A stretch of 36,332 nucleotides of DNA from Chloroflexota bacterium (GTDB lineage: Bacteria; Chloroflexota; Dehalococcoidia; Lucifugimonadales; Lucifugimonadaceae): the NCBI GenBank assembly GCA_027623795.1, contig JAQBUX010000005.1, forward strand, positions 1 to 36,332. The letters are read 5' to 3'. Within the stretch, counting starts at the first letter, position 1; each line of letters opens with the position of its first letter. Of this stretch, positions 17,220 to 28,912 are shown piece after piece. Under the pieces are notes generated by a model. The model was not told the DNA's origin and did no database searches. It saw only the letters and a list, made by a program, of their open reading frames with translations. The position numbers were made by a program, and so were the translations under genes.

Positions 17220-18434
17220 TTACCGGAGCACGCCCGCTGACCGCAGCCTGGCGATCTCGTCGTCGCTCTTGCCGAGAAGGTCGCGCATGATCTCATCGTT
17301 GTGCTGACCCACCGTCGGTGTTGAACCGACCGGCACATCGCTCCGGCTGAACTTGATGATCTTGCCGGTTACGTGGATTGTGCCCGCGATCGGGTCCGGC
17401 ACCTCGACCATTACTTCGCGCTCCTTGAGGTGCTTGCTCATTGCGGCGTGAGGGATGTCGTTTACGGGCGCGCTCGGTATCGACGCCGCGTTCAAGGTCT
17501 CCTCAGCTTCGTCCGTGGTCCGCTCGCCGAACCACTTGATCAGGGCCGCTTCGATCTCGCCGCTGTCCTCTGAACGTCCCGTCCGGTCCTGCCAGCGCGG
17601 GTCTTCCTTCCACTCCGAGTGGCCGATGGTGTCCGCCATCCTCGGGAATATGTTGTCGCTCGACGCGCCGGCCAGGTATACGTGGCCGTCCTTCGTCTTG
17701 TACGCGTTCGTCACGCCATCGCCATTGCCCTGGCGTTCCGGCACGATCCCCGCTCCGAGATACGCAGACAGCGGGATCTCGCAGGTCGTGAACCCCGTGT
17801 CCGCCAGGCACACGTCTATCGCCTGGCCCTCGCCGGAGAACTGCCGTTCGTACAGCGCGCCGAGCGCTCCGATCGTCGCGTGGAGCGACGTAATCCGGTC
17901 GATCAGAGGGAACGGGAGGACGGTCGGGTCGCCCTCGGGAGGCCCCGTCAGGGACATCAACCCGCTCATGGCCTGGCCGATCGTGTCGAAGCCGACTCGG
18001 TCCTTGTACGGGCCGTACTGGCCGTAGGCAGATACGTTGACCATCACGATGCGTTTGTTCAGTTTCTTCAACTCGTCGTAGCCGAAACCCATGGCTGCGA
18101 TGGTGCCCGGCCGGAAGTTCTGGATCAGGACGTCAGACACCTTCACCAGATCTCGGAGGACCTCTTTGCCTTCGTCGGTCCGGAGGTTTATCGAGAGGCT
18201 TCGCTTACCGGAGTTGTACTGCACCCAGTACGCAGACTGCCCGCGTACCCGAGGGCCGTTTGAGCGACTCTCGTCGCCGGTGAGCGCCTCCACCTTGATT
18301 ACGTCCGCTCCCATACGGGCGAACATTAGGCCGCAACGCGGACCCGCCTGGTAACGGCCAAGGTCAAGGACGCGAACGCCGTCCAGTGCGCCTTTGGCCT
18401 GAGCGCCATTCACGTTGCCGTTGCCGGTGGTCAT
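17220..18434 (-). CDS. CaiB/BaiF (class III) CoA-transferase
   Basis: GVRVLDLGRYQAGPRCGLMFARMGADVIKVE; LIQNFRPGTIAAMGFGYDELKKLNKRIVMVNVSAYGQYGPY. Confidence 0.94.
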   Translation of the reverse strand: MTTGNGNVNGAQAKGALDGVRVLDLGRYQAGPRCGLMFARMGADVIKVEALTGDESRSNGPRVRGQSAYWVQYNSGKRSLSINLRTDEGKEVLRDLVKVSDVLIQNFRPGTIAAMGFGYDELKKLNKRIVMVNVSAYGQYGPYKDRVGFDTIGQAMSGLMSLTGPPEGDPTVLPFPLIDRITSLHATIGALGALYERQFSGEGQAIDVCLADTGFTTCEIPLSAYLGAGIVPERQGNGDGVTNAYKTKDGHVYLAGASSDNIFPRMADTIGHSEWKEDPRWQDRTGRSEDSGEIEAALIKWFGERTTDEAEETLNAASIPSAPVNDIPHAAMSKHLKEREVMVEVPDPIAGTIHVTGKIIKFSRSDVPVGSTPTVGQHNDEIMRDLLGKSDDEIARLRSAGVLR

Positions 18435-18941
18435 CGATTCCCCTCCAGGGCGTTGTTGCGATTACGAGTGCGGTCGTTCAGTTCAGTGTTCGGACGCTGA
18501 GTGCGCCGATGATACATCCGTCTACCGAGGTCCGGTTCTCCCCGCAAGTTGTCCAGCCGTTCACTCCTTCGCCGCGGCCTCTCCGGATTGAGGTGTTTCT
18601 AACGCCGCCACGGGGACAAGAAGAACGCTTGCGACGACATTCGTATCGGGGCCAGTTGGCGTCGTTCGTCAGGTCGCTCCAGTGCCGCTCTCTCGCGTCA
18701 GTTCGTTTGATTCCACGCCCTGTCGCTGGCAACAGCGCGTTTTCGCTCGAAGCTGCAAAACGTCTCTTGGGGTGCCACGAATGTCCGTAGCCCAGAGTTC
18801 CCGGATTATCTGGTCATTCGACCGACTGAATAGTGGGCGGGAATTGGGACCGAAACGGTCGAGGACGTCGGGGTGGATGTGAGATGTGATTACGAATCAA
18901 CCGGGCAGCAGTCAACCAAACAGAAGAAATGAGCACGCAAG

Positions 18942-21353
18942 ATGAGATTGAACATTCGAGTGAAGCTGATCGGGGGCTTCCTGATCGTCGTCGGGATGTT
19001 ATTAGTCGTAGCGCTCGTCGCGTACAACGGCCTGAACAAGGTGTCCGACGGCGCCGACGGGATCAACAGATCTGCCGCGTTGAACGACGCCGCGATGAAA
19101 ATTCGCATCGCAGCGCTGCGGGGCATGGACGCGGAGTCGATAGTGCTCATCTCCGGCTACAGCCAGGGGCCGGTCGACAAGTTCAACGCTTCCGCCGAGA
19201 TGTTCGATCAGGCCGAGGGCGTGCTCGATGAGCTGGGTACGGATCACCTGAAAGTCTTGCTTGAAGAGGTGGTCGCCGATTACGAGGTTTTCCAGGACGC
19301 CGTGCTGACCACAATGTCCTTGGAACTGGCGGTGAACGGGTCACGCGCGCTTCTAAGCGTTAACGACGGCGTCGCGGAGTTGTTCGACGCGGCAAACGGT
19401 GTCGTCTCGGCCGTTGTCGCGTCTCCGTCGAGCTCAGGTGCGGCCCTGGACCACGCCGGCGCTCAGCGCATGAGGGCATACAAGATGGCGTTCCTCGCGA
19501 ACGATTTCAAGGTAGCGTTGCCCGCCATGCAACCGGCAATCGCCGACAAACTCAGCGCTACGGTTGCCGAGTTCGAGGAGGTGCGGGTGGGATTGCGAAA
19601 CGGCGATGCCGGGCTCGGGCTGACCGCGACGACCGATGAAACCGTTCGCGCCCAGTTGGACGCTTTGAATGTCGTCTGGACTCCCTTCCGCGACGACCTT
19701 GCACAGGTAATTGCGGTCGGCGGGAAACACGGCGAAGCCATCGGAAACTCGATCGACGAAACAGAGCCGATCTTCAGGGAGTTGATCGGGAATCTGGATG
19801 GCTTCGAGGAAGAGGTTGAGGGCCTCGGCGTGACGGCGCTGGAAAGCGCCGGCAGCGCCAAATCCAGCGCCGTCACGACCTCCATCATCGTCGCCATGGT
19901 CGCGGTAGTCGTTGCCGTCGGACTGGGATTCTTCCTATCCCGGATGATCGCCAACGGCGTGGGCGCCATGTTGCGGGCAGCGGAAGGCATCGCAGAGGGC
20001 GACCTTGAACAAAGCGTGGACGTCACCAGTAAGGACGAGATCGGCGATATGGCCGGTGCTTTCTCCCGGATGATCGTCTACCTGAAGGGCATGGCGGGAG
20101 CCGCTACACAGCTTGCGGGAGGCGATCTGACGGTAGATGTCACGCCGAAGTCGGAGCGCGACGCTCTCGGCAACGCGTTCGCCCTCATGATCGCCAACCT
20201 TCGGGATCTCGTCGGCAAGGTCGATGACGCCTCGACGGGTGTATCGGGCGCAAGCGAACAGCTCGCCAATGCGGCTGAGCAGGCCGGCCAGGCGACGACG
20301 GGCATCGCGCAATCAGCGCAGGAAGTTGCGAAGGGCGCCGAGCAGCAGTCCCGGAGCGTCCAGGAGACGGCCGGCACGATCCGCGAGCTTTCACAGGCCG
20401 CCGAGCAGGTGGCGAGCAGAAGCGCGTCGCAGACGAAGTCGACCGAAGAGGCGTCCGTCATCGCGGGACAGGTGGCGCAGGCCATCATCGAGGTCTCGAC
20501 GAACGCACAGGCCGCGACCGACGGCGCACGTCAGGCGAGTGACGCCGCAGCGACCGGCGCAGAGGTCCTACGACGTAACGTCGAGGGTATGGAGCGCATC
20601 CGCGCTGCTGTGAGCGACGCGTCTGAGAAGATCGGCGGACTCGGGCAGCAGTCTGCCGAGATCGGCAAGATCATCGCCGTTATCGACGACGTTGCGGAAC
20701 AGACAAACCTGCTGGCGCTCAATGCGGCCATCGAGGCGGCGCGAGCGGGCGAGCAGGGCAGAGGGTTTGCGGTAGTTGCGGACGAGGTTCGCAAGCTGGC
20801 CGAGCGTGTCAGCGGGGCGACGACAGAGATCGCGACGTTGATCGAGAACGTGCAGGCCGGGGTCGAGGAGTCTGTTAAGGCGACGGACGAGGGCAGGACT
20901 CAGGTGGAAGAGGGATCGCAGCTTGTGATGGAGGCCGGCGAGGCGTTGAACGCGATCCTCGTCTCAGCCCAGGACGTTGCGGGCCGGATCGAGCAAATCT
21001 CGGCGGCTGCGGAAGAGGTAGCGGCATCGAGCGACGAGATGGTCAAGGTGCTTGAGTCTGTGAGTGCGACGACCCAGGAGAACAGCGCCGCCGCTCAGCA
21101 GATGTCGGCCAGCACCGCACAGGTCGACAAGGCCATGGAGGGCGTGTCAGCGATCACGGAGCAGGCGAGCGCCTCCAGTCAGGAGACCTCAGCATCGGCG
21201 GAGGAGATGAGCGCTCAGGTGGAAGAGGTCGTGGCATCAGCCGGGACACTCTCCAACATGGCGTCAGACCTCAAGGCCGTGGTCGGAGCGTTCAAGTTGA
21301 CACGGGACGCCGCTGATCACGACGGGTTGCGCAATGCGCCGAACCCGGCCTAG
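18942..21353 (+). CDS. Methyl-accepting chemotaxis protein
   Basis: N-terminal TM, periplasmic helical region, second TM, HAMP-like segment and MCP hairpin tip [44 protein letters not shown]. Confidence 0.96.
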   Translation: MRLNIRVKLIGGFLIVVGMLLVVALVAYNGLNKVSDGADGINRSAALNDAAMKIRIAALRGMDAESIVLISGYSQGPVDKFNASAEMFDQAEGVLDELGTDHLKVLLEEVVADYEVFQDAVLTTMSLELAVNGSRALLSVNDGVAELFDAANGVVSAVVASPSSSGAALDHAGAQRMRAYKMAFLANDFKVALPAMQPAIADKLSATVAEFEEVRVGLRNGDAGLGLTATTDETVRAQLDALNVVWTPFRDDLAQVIAVGGKHGEAIGNSIDETEPIFRELIGNLDGFEEEVEGLGVTALESAGSAKSSAVTTSIIVAMVAVVVAVGLGFFLSRMIANGVGAMLRAAEGIAEGDLEQSVDVTSKDEIGDMAGAFSRMIVYLKGMAGAATQLAGGDLTVDVTPKSERDALGNAFALMIANLRDLVGKVDDASTGVSGASEQLANAAEQAGQATTGIAQSAQEVAKGAEQQSRSVQETAGTIRELSQAAEQVASRSASQTKSTEEASVIAGQVAQAIIEVSTNAQAATDGARQASDAAATGAEVLRRNVEGMERIRAAVSDASEKIGGLGQQSAEIGKIIAVIDDVAEQTNLLALNAAIEAARAGEQGRGFAVVADEVRKLAERVSGATTEIATLIENVQAGVEESVKATDEGRTQVEEGSQLVMEAGEALNAILVSAQDVAGRIEQISAAAEEVAASSDEMVKVLESVSATTQENSAAAQQMSASTAQVDKAMEGVSAITEQASASSQETSASAEEMSAQVEEVVASAGTLSNMASDLKAVVGAFKLTRDAADHDGLRNAPNPA

Positions 21354-21386
21354 TCAATAACTGCGGGTCGCAGGACCCGTGAATGG

Positions 21387-21440
21387 CAGGCCCCCGGATG
21401 GGTTGCACAACATGTGCAATCCCCGGGGGCCTGTTTTTTT
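21387..21440 (+). terminator. Strong bipartite intrinsic terminator after the MCP gene
   Basis: CAGGCCCCCGG ... TTGCAC-AACAT-GTGCAA ... CCGGGGGCCTG followed by TTTTTTT (11-bp outer and 6-bp inner stems). Confidence 0.93.
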
Positions 21441-21468
21441 AGTTCATCGAATACAGGGCGGATGCGGA

Positions 21469-22233
21469 CTAGACGGTGCCCTTCCGGTCTATGAACGATT
21501 TGAACCCCTCAAGTACCGGAGTTGGAGCGAGCCGGGTCTGCTGCTCGCTGATCTCTTCCTCGAACTGTTCCCGCCAGCTCCGGCCGATGTTGCCGTCGAT
21601 CAGCCGCTTGGCGCCCTGCACCATGCGCTGGTCGTTCTTGGCGATGTCGTGCGCGATCTCGATCGCTTTCGGCAGAACCTGGTCGGGCTCCACGAGGTGA
21701 TTCAGCAGCCCGGCCCTGTACGCCTCGTCCGGCTCCACGACGCGTCCGGTAAACAGGTACTCGCGTGCGATCGGCAGCCCGACGATTGTCGGGAGCAGCC
21801 AGGTGTTGTTGATACGCCCGTAGGTCACGGCCAGGAATCGGAACCGGGTGCGCTCGCAACCAACGCGGATGTCGAACGACGTCGACAGCACGCCGCCACC
21901 GCCGTAGCAGAGCCCGTTCAGCGCGCCGATCCGGGGTTTCCGGCCCGTGGCGAAACGCCAGGAGTGCTCGGAGAAGTTGCTCGATGGCGGGGCCACTCCC
22001 TCCTCCGCGAGACGGGCCATCTCCTTGATGTCCGCCCCGGCCGAGAAGGCGCGATCCCCCGCGCCTGTTACGACGATCACCGCGGTCTCGTCATCCTCGT
22101 CGAGCTTGTCCATCGTGGCGTAAAGCTCAGTGAAGAGTTGCCGGCTGAGGGCGTTCATGGCGTGCGGGCGGTTGAGAGTGACGATAGCGACCGGGCCATC
22201 GTGTTCGAGCAGTACGGGATTCTCGTCGGACAA
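21469..22233 (-). CDS. Enoyl-CoA hydratase/isomerase family protein
   Basis: VAIVTLNRPHAMNALSRQLFTEL; VVTGAGDRAFSAGADIKEMARL; LNGLCYGGGGVLSTSFDIRVG. Confidence 0.94.
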   Translation of the reverse strand: MSDENPVLLEHDGPVAIVTLNRPHAMNALSRQLFTELYATMDKLDEDDETAVIVVTGAGDRAFSAGADIKEMARLAEEGVAPPSSNFSEHSWRFATGRKPRIGALNGLCYGGGGVLSTSFDIRVGCERTRFRFLAVTYGRINNTWLLPTIVGLPIAREYLFTGRVVEPDEAYRAGLLNHLVEPDQVLPKAIEIAHDIAKNDQRMVQGAKRLIDGNIGRSWREQFEEEISEQQTRLAPTPVLEGFKSFIDRKGTV

Positions 22234-22344
22234 ATCTGCACAGCTCCTCGGAAGTGTGTGGTGCGGCGTCGCGGTCGGTTCGCCCGATTATGTCCCGGCC
22301 TTCGCGAGCGGTCAACGCGTGGCGTTCTTATTCCGGCCCACCCC

Positions 22345-23013
22345 TCAAACGATCGCGCCGGCGCAACAGGATGCGGAGCATCTGCGCATCCCGTACAGGC
22401 AGGACCGGCAGGCACATAACGGCGTTGTTGATCCATCCCCTTCTTCCTGCTCAGGCCGTACGCGCTCGACGCCCTCGCGGACCAGCCACGGCACAAGGAG
22501 CATCGCCGTGACGACATCGAGCCACCACCATCCGACCAGGGCGTTAGCGACGAGGCCAATGAGGAGGGTCAACGAAAGGTAGGAACATGCGAGCGTTTCT
22601 TTCGCCTCGAAGGCCAGTGAACGAATGTTGTGTCGAGCGGCGAGTTTGAGTTTCCAAATCGCGATACCGGGCATGACGACAAGCGACGCCAGCGCAAGGA
22701 GAATTCCCACCATCGAATCGTCGGCGCCGTCGCTACGGAAGAGATTGAAACCTCCCTGGAACAAAATACCGGCCGCCAGGAGGAGGAACGTGACGCCGAT
22801 GAACCGTTCGGCGAACTGTTCCAATCGCTCTGCATCGTCGCCCCGCGCACCCAGACGCCAGAGCACAACGGACGCGGCGGCCACCTCCAGGTAGCTGTCT
22901 ACGCCGAACGCCGCTAGTGCCAGGCTTCCGGCGGCGATGGCGGCCCAGAGTGCGAGGGCGCCTTCGCCGACGTTGTAGGCAAGGGTGAGCAAGATCAACT
23001 TTCGCGCGGACAT
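22345..23013 (-). CDS. Cation transporter, CDF/TMEM163-like transmembrane domain
   Basis: TLAYNVGEGALALWAAIAAGSLALAAFGVDSYLEVAAASVVLWRLG and LIGLVANALVGWWWLDVVTAMLLVPWLVREGVE; multi-TM. Start chosen at MSARKLILLT; ATG at 23025 also possible. Confidence 0.75.
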   Translation of the reverse strand: MSARKLILLTLAYNVGEGALALWAAIAAGSLALAAFGVDSYLEVAAASVVLWRLGARGDDAERLEQFAERFIGVTFLLLAAGILFQGGFNLFRSDGADDSMVGILLALASLVVMPGIAIWKLKLAARHNIRSLAFEAKETLACSYLSLTLLIGLVANALVGWWWLDVVTAMLLVPWLVREGVERVRPEQEEGDGSTTPLCACRSCLYGMRRCSASCCAGAIV

Positions 23014-23077
23014 CGCGTGGAGCATACCTCCCTGTACGAACCCGCGGGATCCTCGCTCCGATTCAGGTCGCATTTTG

Positions 23078-23132
23078 CCGGACTTCGCTACGTCCGGTAT
23101 CCTCGTGCCTCGTCCGTGGAGACACGGGAGGC
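23078..23132 (+). other. Two adjacent hairpins in the leader of the acetyl-CoA synthetase gene
   Basis: CCGGAC-TTCGCTAC-GTCCGG (23078-23097) and GCCTC-GT-CCGTG-GAGA-CACGG-GAGGC (23107-23132). Confidence 0.45.
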
Positions 23133-23201
23133 GCGCGCCCGCCCGCGCTGAGCAATATCGCCTAAGGAAGAACCCCAAATCAAACTACCGGAGGCGTAAA
23201 A

Positions 23202-24953
<1,752 letters not shown>

Positions 24954-24979
24954 GGACAGCCAGGATCGAAAACCGACGG

Positions 24980-25020
24980 GGTCGATTGGTATCGATCCGA
25001 GGACGGATGCCAACCCGCCC
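24980..25020. repeat. Two head-to-head hairpin repeat copies (REP-like)
   Basis: gggtcgattggtatcgatcc, then ggacggatgccaacccgccc (reverse complement gggcgggttggcatccgtcc). Related to gggcggattggtatccgccc at 36143-36162. Confidence 0.6.
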
Positions 25021-25123
25021 CTACGAATTCGCGCATCTGACCGCCGTCGTTTCCATCCCGAGAGTGCGGATGGCGAGGCCCGCCCCCACGCACGTCTAAC
25101 CCGTCGTCGGTGCGACCGTCCGG

Positions 25124-25738
25124 ATGAGCGGGTCAACCGGTAACCTGTCCGCAATGTTAGAGCGTTCACCGCCGGATTCCGGCAACCGCCACCGATCGTG
25201 GCCGACTCGCGTGCTCACGATCGCGTTCGTGGTCGCGGCGTTCGTGGTCTTGCCCGTCGCGCTGCACGAAGCCGTGCACATAACGGCCGCGTTGATTGGA
25301 GGTATATCGCCGTCAGCGCTCGACGTCGGATTCGTCGGCATCTACCCGGGTGTCCGGCTCGACGAACCGCTTCATGGCTGGCGTGAGATTCTTTTTAACT
25401 ACTCGGGCGGTCTCGTAGCCGGGGCTTTGCTGCTGTTTGTCTACGTGCGCTGGTACTGGGCATGGTCCGGGGACAAGACATCCTTCGTCGAATGGTGGCT
25501 GGGCGCGTTGATCCTGGTGATCGCGGGCAATGAACTTGGCAACGGGTTTGCCGAGGGCGCGTTTCACGAGGAGTACATCGCCAACCGGGACCCGGCGACC
25601 ATCATCAGCTTTGGCGCTGCGCTCGCCGGATTCATTGTTCACCGCGTCATGCTCGGCTCGCGGGGCGCGCGACTCGCTGTGTTGAGAGGCGAGATCGGTG
25701 ACAGGAACCAGATAGAGGAGGCGGCGAAGCGCTGGTAG
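25124..25738 (+). CDS. Membrane protein with HEXXH motif (M50-like putative metalloprotease)
   Basis: TM helix followed by LPVALHEAVHITAALIGG; further TM segments GGLVAGALLLFVYVRWYW and WWLGALILVIAGNELGNG. Confidence 0.6.
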   Translation: MSGSTGNLSAMLERSPPDSGNRHRSWPTRVLTIAFVVAAFVVLPVALHEAVHITAALIGGISPSALDVGFVGIYPGVRLDEPLHGWREILFNYSGGLVAGALLLFVYVRWYWAWSGDKTSFVEWWLGALILVIAGNELGNGFAEGAFHEEYIANRDPATIISFGAALAGFIVHRVMLGSRGARLAVLRGEIGDRNQIEEAAKRW

Positions 25739-25751
25739 GGCGGGCGCGCCC

Positions 25752-27110
25752 TCAGTCCGCCGTAACGCTTTCATGTGCGGTGTTGGCGTCTTGCACGTCC
25801 CGGCCGGGGTCTCCAGACTCCGACCACAGGCCACGCCACACGATGGCCGCGACAGCCGTTCCGCCGAGGCCGACCACGGAGTTGATCGCCAGCGCCGTGC
25901 GCACACCCAGCCACTCGGCGATCACGCCGCTTATCAGGAGACCCATCGGCAGTCCGTAAACGGCCAGCGACCGGACCCCCATCACGCGGCCGCGCAACTC
26001 GACCGGCGAGGCGTGTAGGAGCGTGGTGGACATGGAGATCATCGCCAGGCTTTGCGTCGTCCCGTACACGACCAGAGTGGCGAGCGCCGCCAGCCACCAC
26101 CCCATCAAGGCGAACGCGAGCATGCTGAAGTGCCACAGGACGATTCCGACGATCATCCGACGTGTCGGATGTACAGATTGCGTGTACGCGGCCAGCGCCA
26201 CCGATCCGATCAGCGCCCCGACACCCGGCGCCACCTGCATTACGGCGAGTCCGTTCGGTCCCTTGTCGTAGATCTCCCTGGCGACGACCGGCATGAGGCC
26301 GTTCACCGCGGGGAACAGGGTCAGATTCACGAGAAAAGCAAGTACAAGCGGTCCGAGGATGGCCTCGTCGTGCCGCATGTATGTAACGCCTTCACGCAGG
26401 TTGCGGAGCCAACCTGCGCCGTCTGATCTTGTTGTCTGTGACTGGAGCACGATGCCCATCGAAAGCAGGCTACTCCCGGCGTACAACAACACGACGCCGA
26501 CGTACGCCTCGCCGACGCCAAGCGCACCGAGAAGGCTGCCGGCGAGCAGCGCGCCGCTGATGCGCGAGATGTCCATCACAGACCGGCTGAGAGCGAGAGC
26601 GTTGGACAGGGACCGCGCAGGCATCACGTCCGCGATCAGGGCCTGCCGGACGACGTTGTCGAGGTTGCGGGCGATCCCGGTCAGGAAGGCGAAAACAAAC
26701 GCGTGCCACGGCTCAAGCACGCCAGTCAGAGCGAAGAACGTGAACCCCAGCGCTATGACGGAGAGGACGGCGCGGTCGACGATCAATAGTCGTCGCCGGT
26801 TGAACCGGTCGGTGAGCGCGCCGTAGATAGGCCCGAATAGTGTTCCGCCGAACCGAAGAGTGCCGATCAGGCCGACGAGGGCCGGTGAGTTGGTGGCGTT
26901 CAGGATGTACCAGCCGAGGACCAGCGTCTCCATCTCGAACGCCCAGATCGTCAGCCCGTCCGCCGGCCACTGGAACCGGAAGCTTCGGACCTGGAAGGCG
27001 TCGAAGATCCCACCTCGTCGCGGTGGAGCGCCGACCGGCGAAACCGATACGACCCTCTGTGGTCCGGTCGCTTTCGATTCGTCTATCGGTTCTCGCTGTG
27101 GTTCGCTCAT
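25752..27110 (-). CDS. MFS transporter (EntS/MFS_3-like)
   Basis: SFRFQWPADGLTIWAFEMETLVLGWYILN; FGPIYGALTDRFNRRRLLIVDR; about 12 TM; LLHASPVELRGRVMGVRSLAVYGLPMGLLISG. Confidence 0.92.
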   Translation of the reverse strand: MSEPQREPIDESKATGPQRVVSVSPVGAPPRRGGIFDAFQVRSFRFQWPADGLTIWAFEMETLVLGWYILNATNSPALVGLIGTLRFGGTLFGPIYGALTDRFNRRRLLIVDRAVLSVIALGFTFFALTGVLEPWHAFVFAFLTGIARNLDNVVRQALIADVMPARSLSNALALSRSVMDISRISGALLAGSLLGALGVGEAYVGVVLLYAGSSLLSMGIVLQSQTTRSDGAGWLRNLREGVTYMRHDEAILGPLVLAFLVNLTLFPAVNGLMPVVAREIYDKGPNGLAVMQVAPGVGALIGSVALAAYTQSVHPTRRMIVGIVLWHFSMLAFALMGWWLAALATLVVYGTTQSLAMISMSTTLLHASPVELRGRVMGVRSLAVYGLPMGLLISGVIAEWLGVRTALAINSVVGLGGTAVAAIVWRGLWSESGDPGRDVQDANTAHESVTAD

Positions 27111-27197
27111 GTGGGTAGCAAGACTACCCGGAATCTCCCCCTCTCGGCCGCTTGATTAATGAAGGCCACATGTGCGTACGCAATTTCCCGCGACCGG

Positions 27198-28805
27198 CTA
27201 CGCGTTTTCAGGCCATTCCGCTGGTTCGCCCGGAGGGTTGCGGCGCCTTCGCATATAGAGCGCCCAGAAGATGGTGATGTACACGACCGCAAGCTCTATC
27301 GCCCAGGGACCCGCCGCCATAGCCCAAATCCATACACCGTCGACCAGGGATTCTGACAGCCAGACCCACCCCCCGACGAATCCGATCGTTGCGATCACCA
27401 TGAGGCCCGCCGTGAGGAGACGGCCGATCCATAAGGCCGCAAGCAGTAGGGCCAGTTCCAACGCCCACGGTCCGTTGCCGAACGAATCAAGGAATCCCTC
27501 TTCCGGTGAACTCCTCGCATACCAGATACCGATCGCGAAACCGAACAGCACGATCGGGATCAGGGTCCGAAGGAAGGCGTTGAATACCTGCCTTTTCCTC
27601 GATGAGGTCCGGGCATGGTGGCGATCCGACAGATCTCCTTCCTGATTTGTCGACGCCAAAGTGCCTCGGTCCGGGCGATACTCCTCCCCGCCGTTGATGG
27701 CGCGGATGACGCGCGGCACGACAGTTGTCCGATTTTGGAAGTAGCTGGTGTGGTCTTTGAACGGGATGTCCGTGTTGGTTACGCGAACTTCGTGGTACTG
27801 CTCCGCCGACGCTCCCGAACGCGCCCGGATCTCGGGGGTCAATCCGCCCGCCGGCACAAGGTCCATACGGGCGTAGATATCGACCCACTCGAACAGATCG
27901 CTATCGGTGCCGACGCCCGCGAGGGAGCCCGTCACATCAGGGTCCAGTGGCTGGCAAAAATGGGTCTTGCCGTACGTCTCGGACCGCCGGGCGACGGCGA
28001 ACACCTGGTTTATCCCGCTCCCGATGGTGACGAGCGTGATTTTCTTGCGCCGGCCTTTTTCTTGTGCGCGCCTGATCGCATCTGACACGGCGCCACCGCC
28101 GCGCAGGGCGTCGTAGGCCACGACACACCCCATGGAGTGCGCGACGATCGTCAGGTCTTCGATCGGGGAATACTCGTCCTCAATGAAGTCGATCACGATC
28201 CGTTCAATAATCCCGCGCGCGCTCGCCGCCCACATTCCGTGGGTCGTGTACCTGTAAACGTCCCCGAGGACGCGACTCAGGAACGGATCAAACGGGTGGA
28301 GGATGTGAATCGGAACCTTTTGCAGGTAAACGAGGCCGAGGCCCGTCGCTATAAGGAACGGGCTGACAACAAGCAGAAGAATCGCCAGGAGCACGATCTG
28401 CAGCCGCGTACTCCAGCTCGAGATGAACTCGGACCACATCTGTACACCCAGTTGGACAGGGCCGGGGGCGAGCTCAGGCGTTCTGCTATCCGGTTGTCGC
28501 AACAGACTCAACAGGTAGCGCGCCTGGCGCGGAATCGCCCGGGCAGTCCAGAGGAATACGGCCTGCGCTGACGGAGGCGTAAACGCGTCCGCCCACAACG
28601 CTTCTTTAAGCGTCCAGGTCGTCAGATTCCCGCCGTCACCCTCGAAGCGAAGGGTCGCGGTCGACACCGGCCCCGAGATGTCCATTTCCCGCCCGATCAG
28701 ATGACCGGAAGGCGCCGTCTCCTCGAACGTGAGGGCAAGCGACTCTGAGACCTCCGCAAGCGTCTCACCCTTGCGTTGCCGTCCGATCCCGTGCACCACG
28801 ACCAC
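27198..28805 (-). CDS. Alpha/beta-hydrolase-like protein with inserted and C-terminal TM segments
   Basis: VVVHGIGRQRKGETL; LTIVAHSMGCVVAYDALRGGG nucleophile-elbow-type motif; internal TM (IVLLAILLLVVSPFLIATGLGLVYL) and about 4 C-terminal TM segments. Confidence 0.75.
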   Translation of the reverse strand: MVVVHGIGRQRKGETLAEVSESLALTFEETAPSGHLIGREMDISGPVSTATLRFEGDGGNLTTWTLKEALWADAFTPPSAQAVFLWTARAIPRQARYLLSLLRQPDSRTPELAPGPVQLGVQMWSEFISSWSTRLQIVLLAILLLVVSPFLIATGLGLVYLQKVPIHILHPFDPFLSRVLGDVYRYTTHGMWAASARGIIERIVIDFIEDEYSPIEDLTIVAHSMGCVVAYDALRGGGAVSDAIRRAQEKGRRKKITLVTIGSGINQVFAVARRSETYGKTHFCQPLDPDVTGSLAGVGTDSDLFEWVDIYARMDLVPAGGLTPEIRARSGASAEQYHEVRVTNTDIPFKDHTSYFQNRTTVVPRVIRAINGGEEYRPDRGTLASTNQEGDLSDRHHARTSSRKRQVFNAFLRTLIPIVLFGFAIGIWYARSSPEEGFLDSFGNGPWALELALLLAALWIGRLLTAGLMVIATIGFVGGWVWLSESLVDGVWIWAMAAGPWAIELAVVYITIFWALYMRRRRNPPGEPAEWPENA

Positions 28806-28912
28806 GCCGTGGTGTCCTGGTCGTAGCGTTATCTGCCCATTCCTCCCGCGCGCGGCTCTCGCCGGCGCCGCTCAGGATTGCTGTCGGCGCCTTTCCAACG
28901 GTCATGCAGGCT

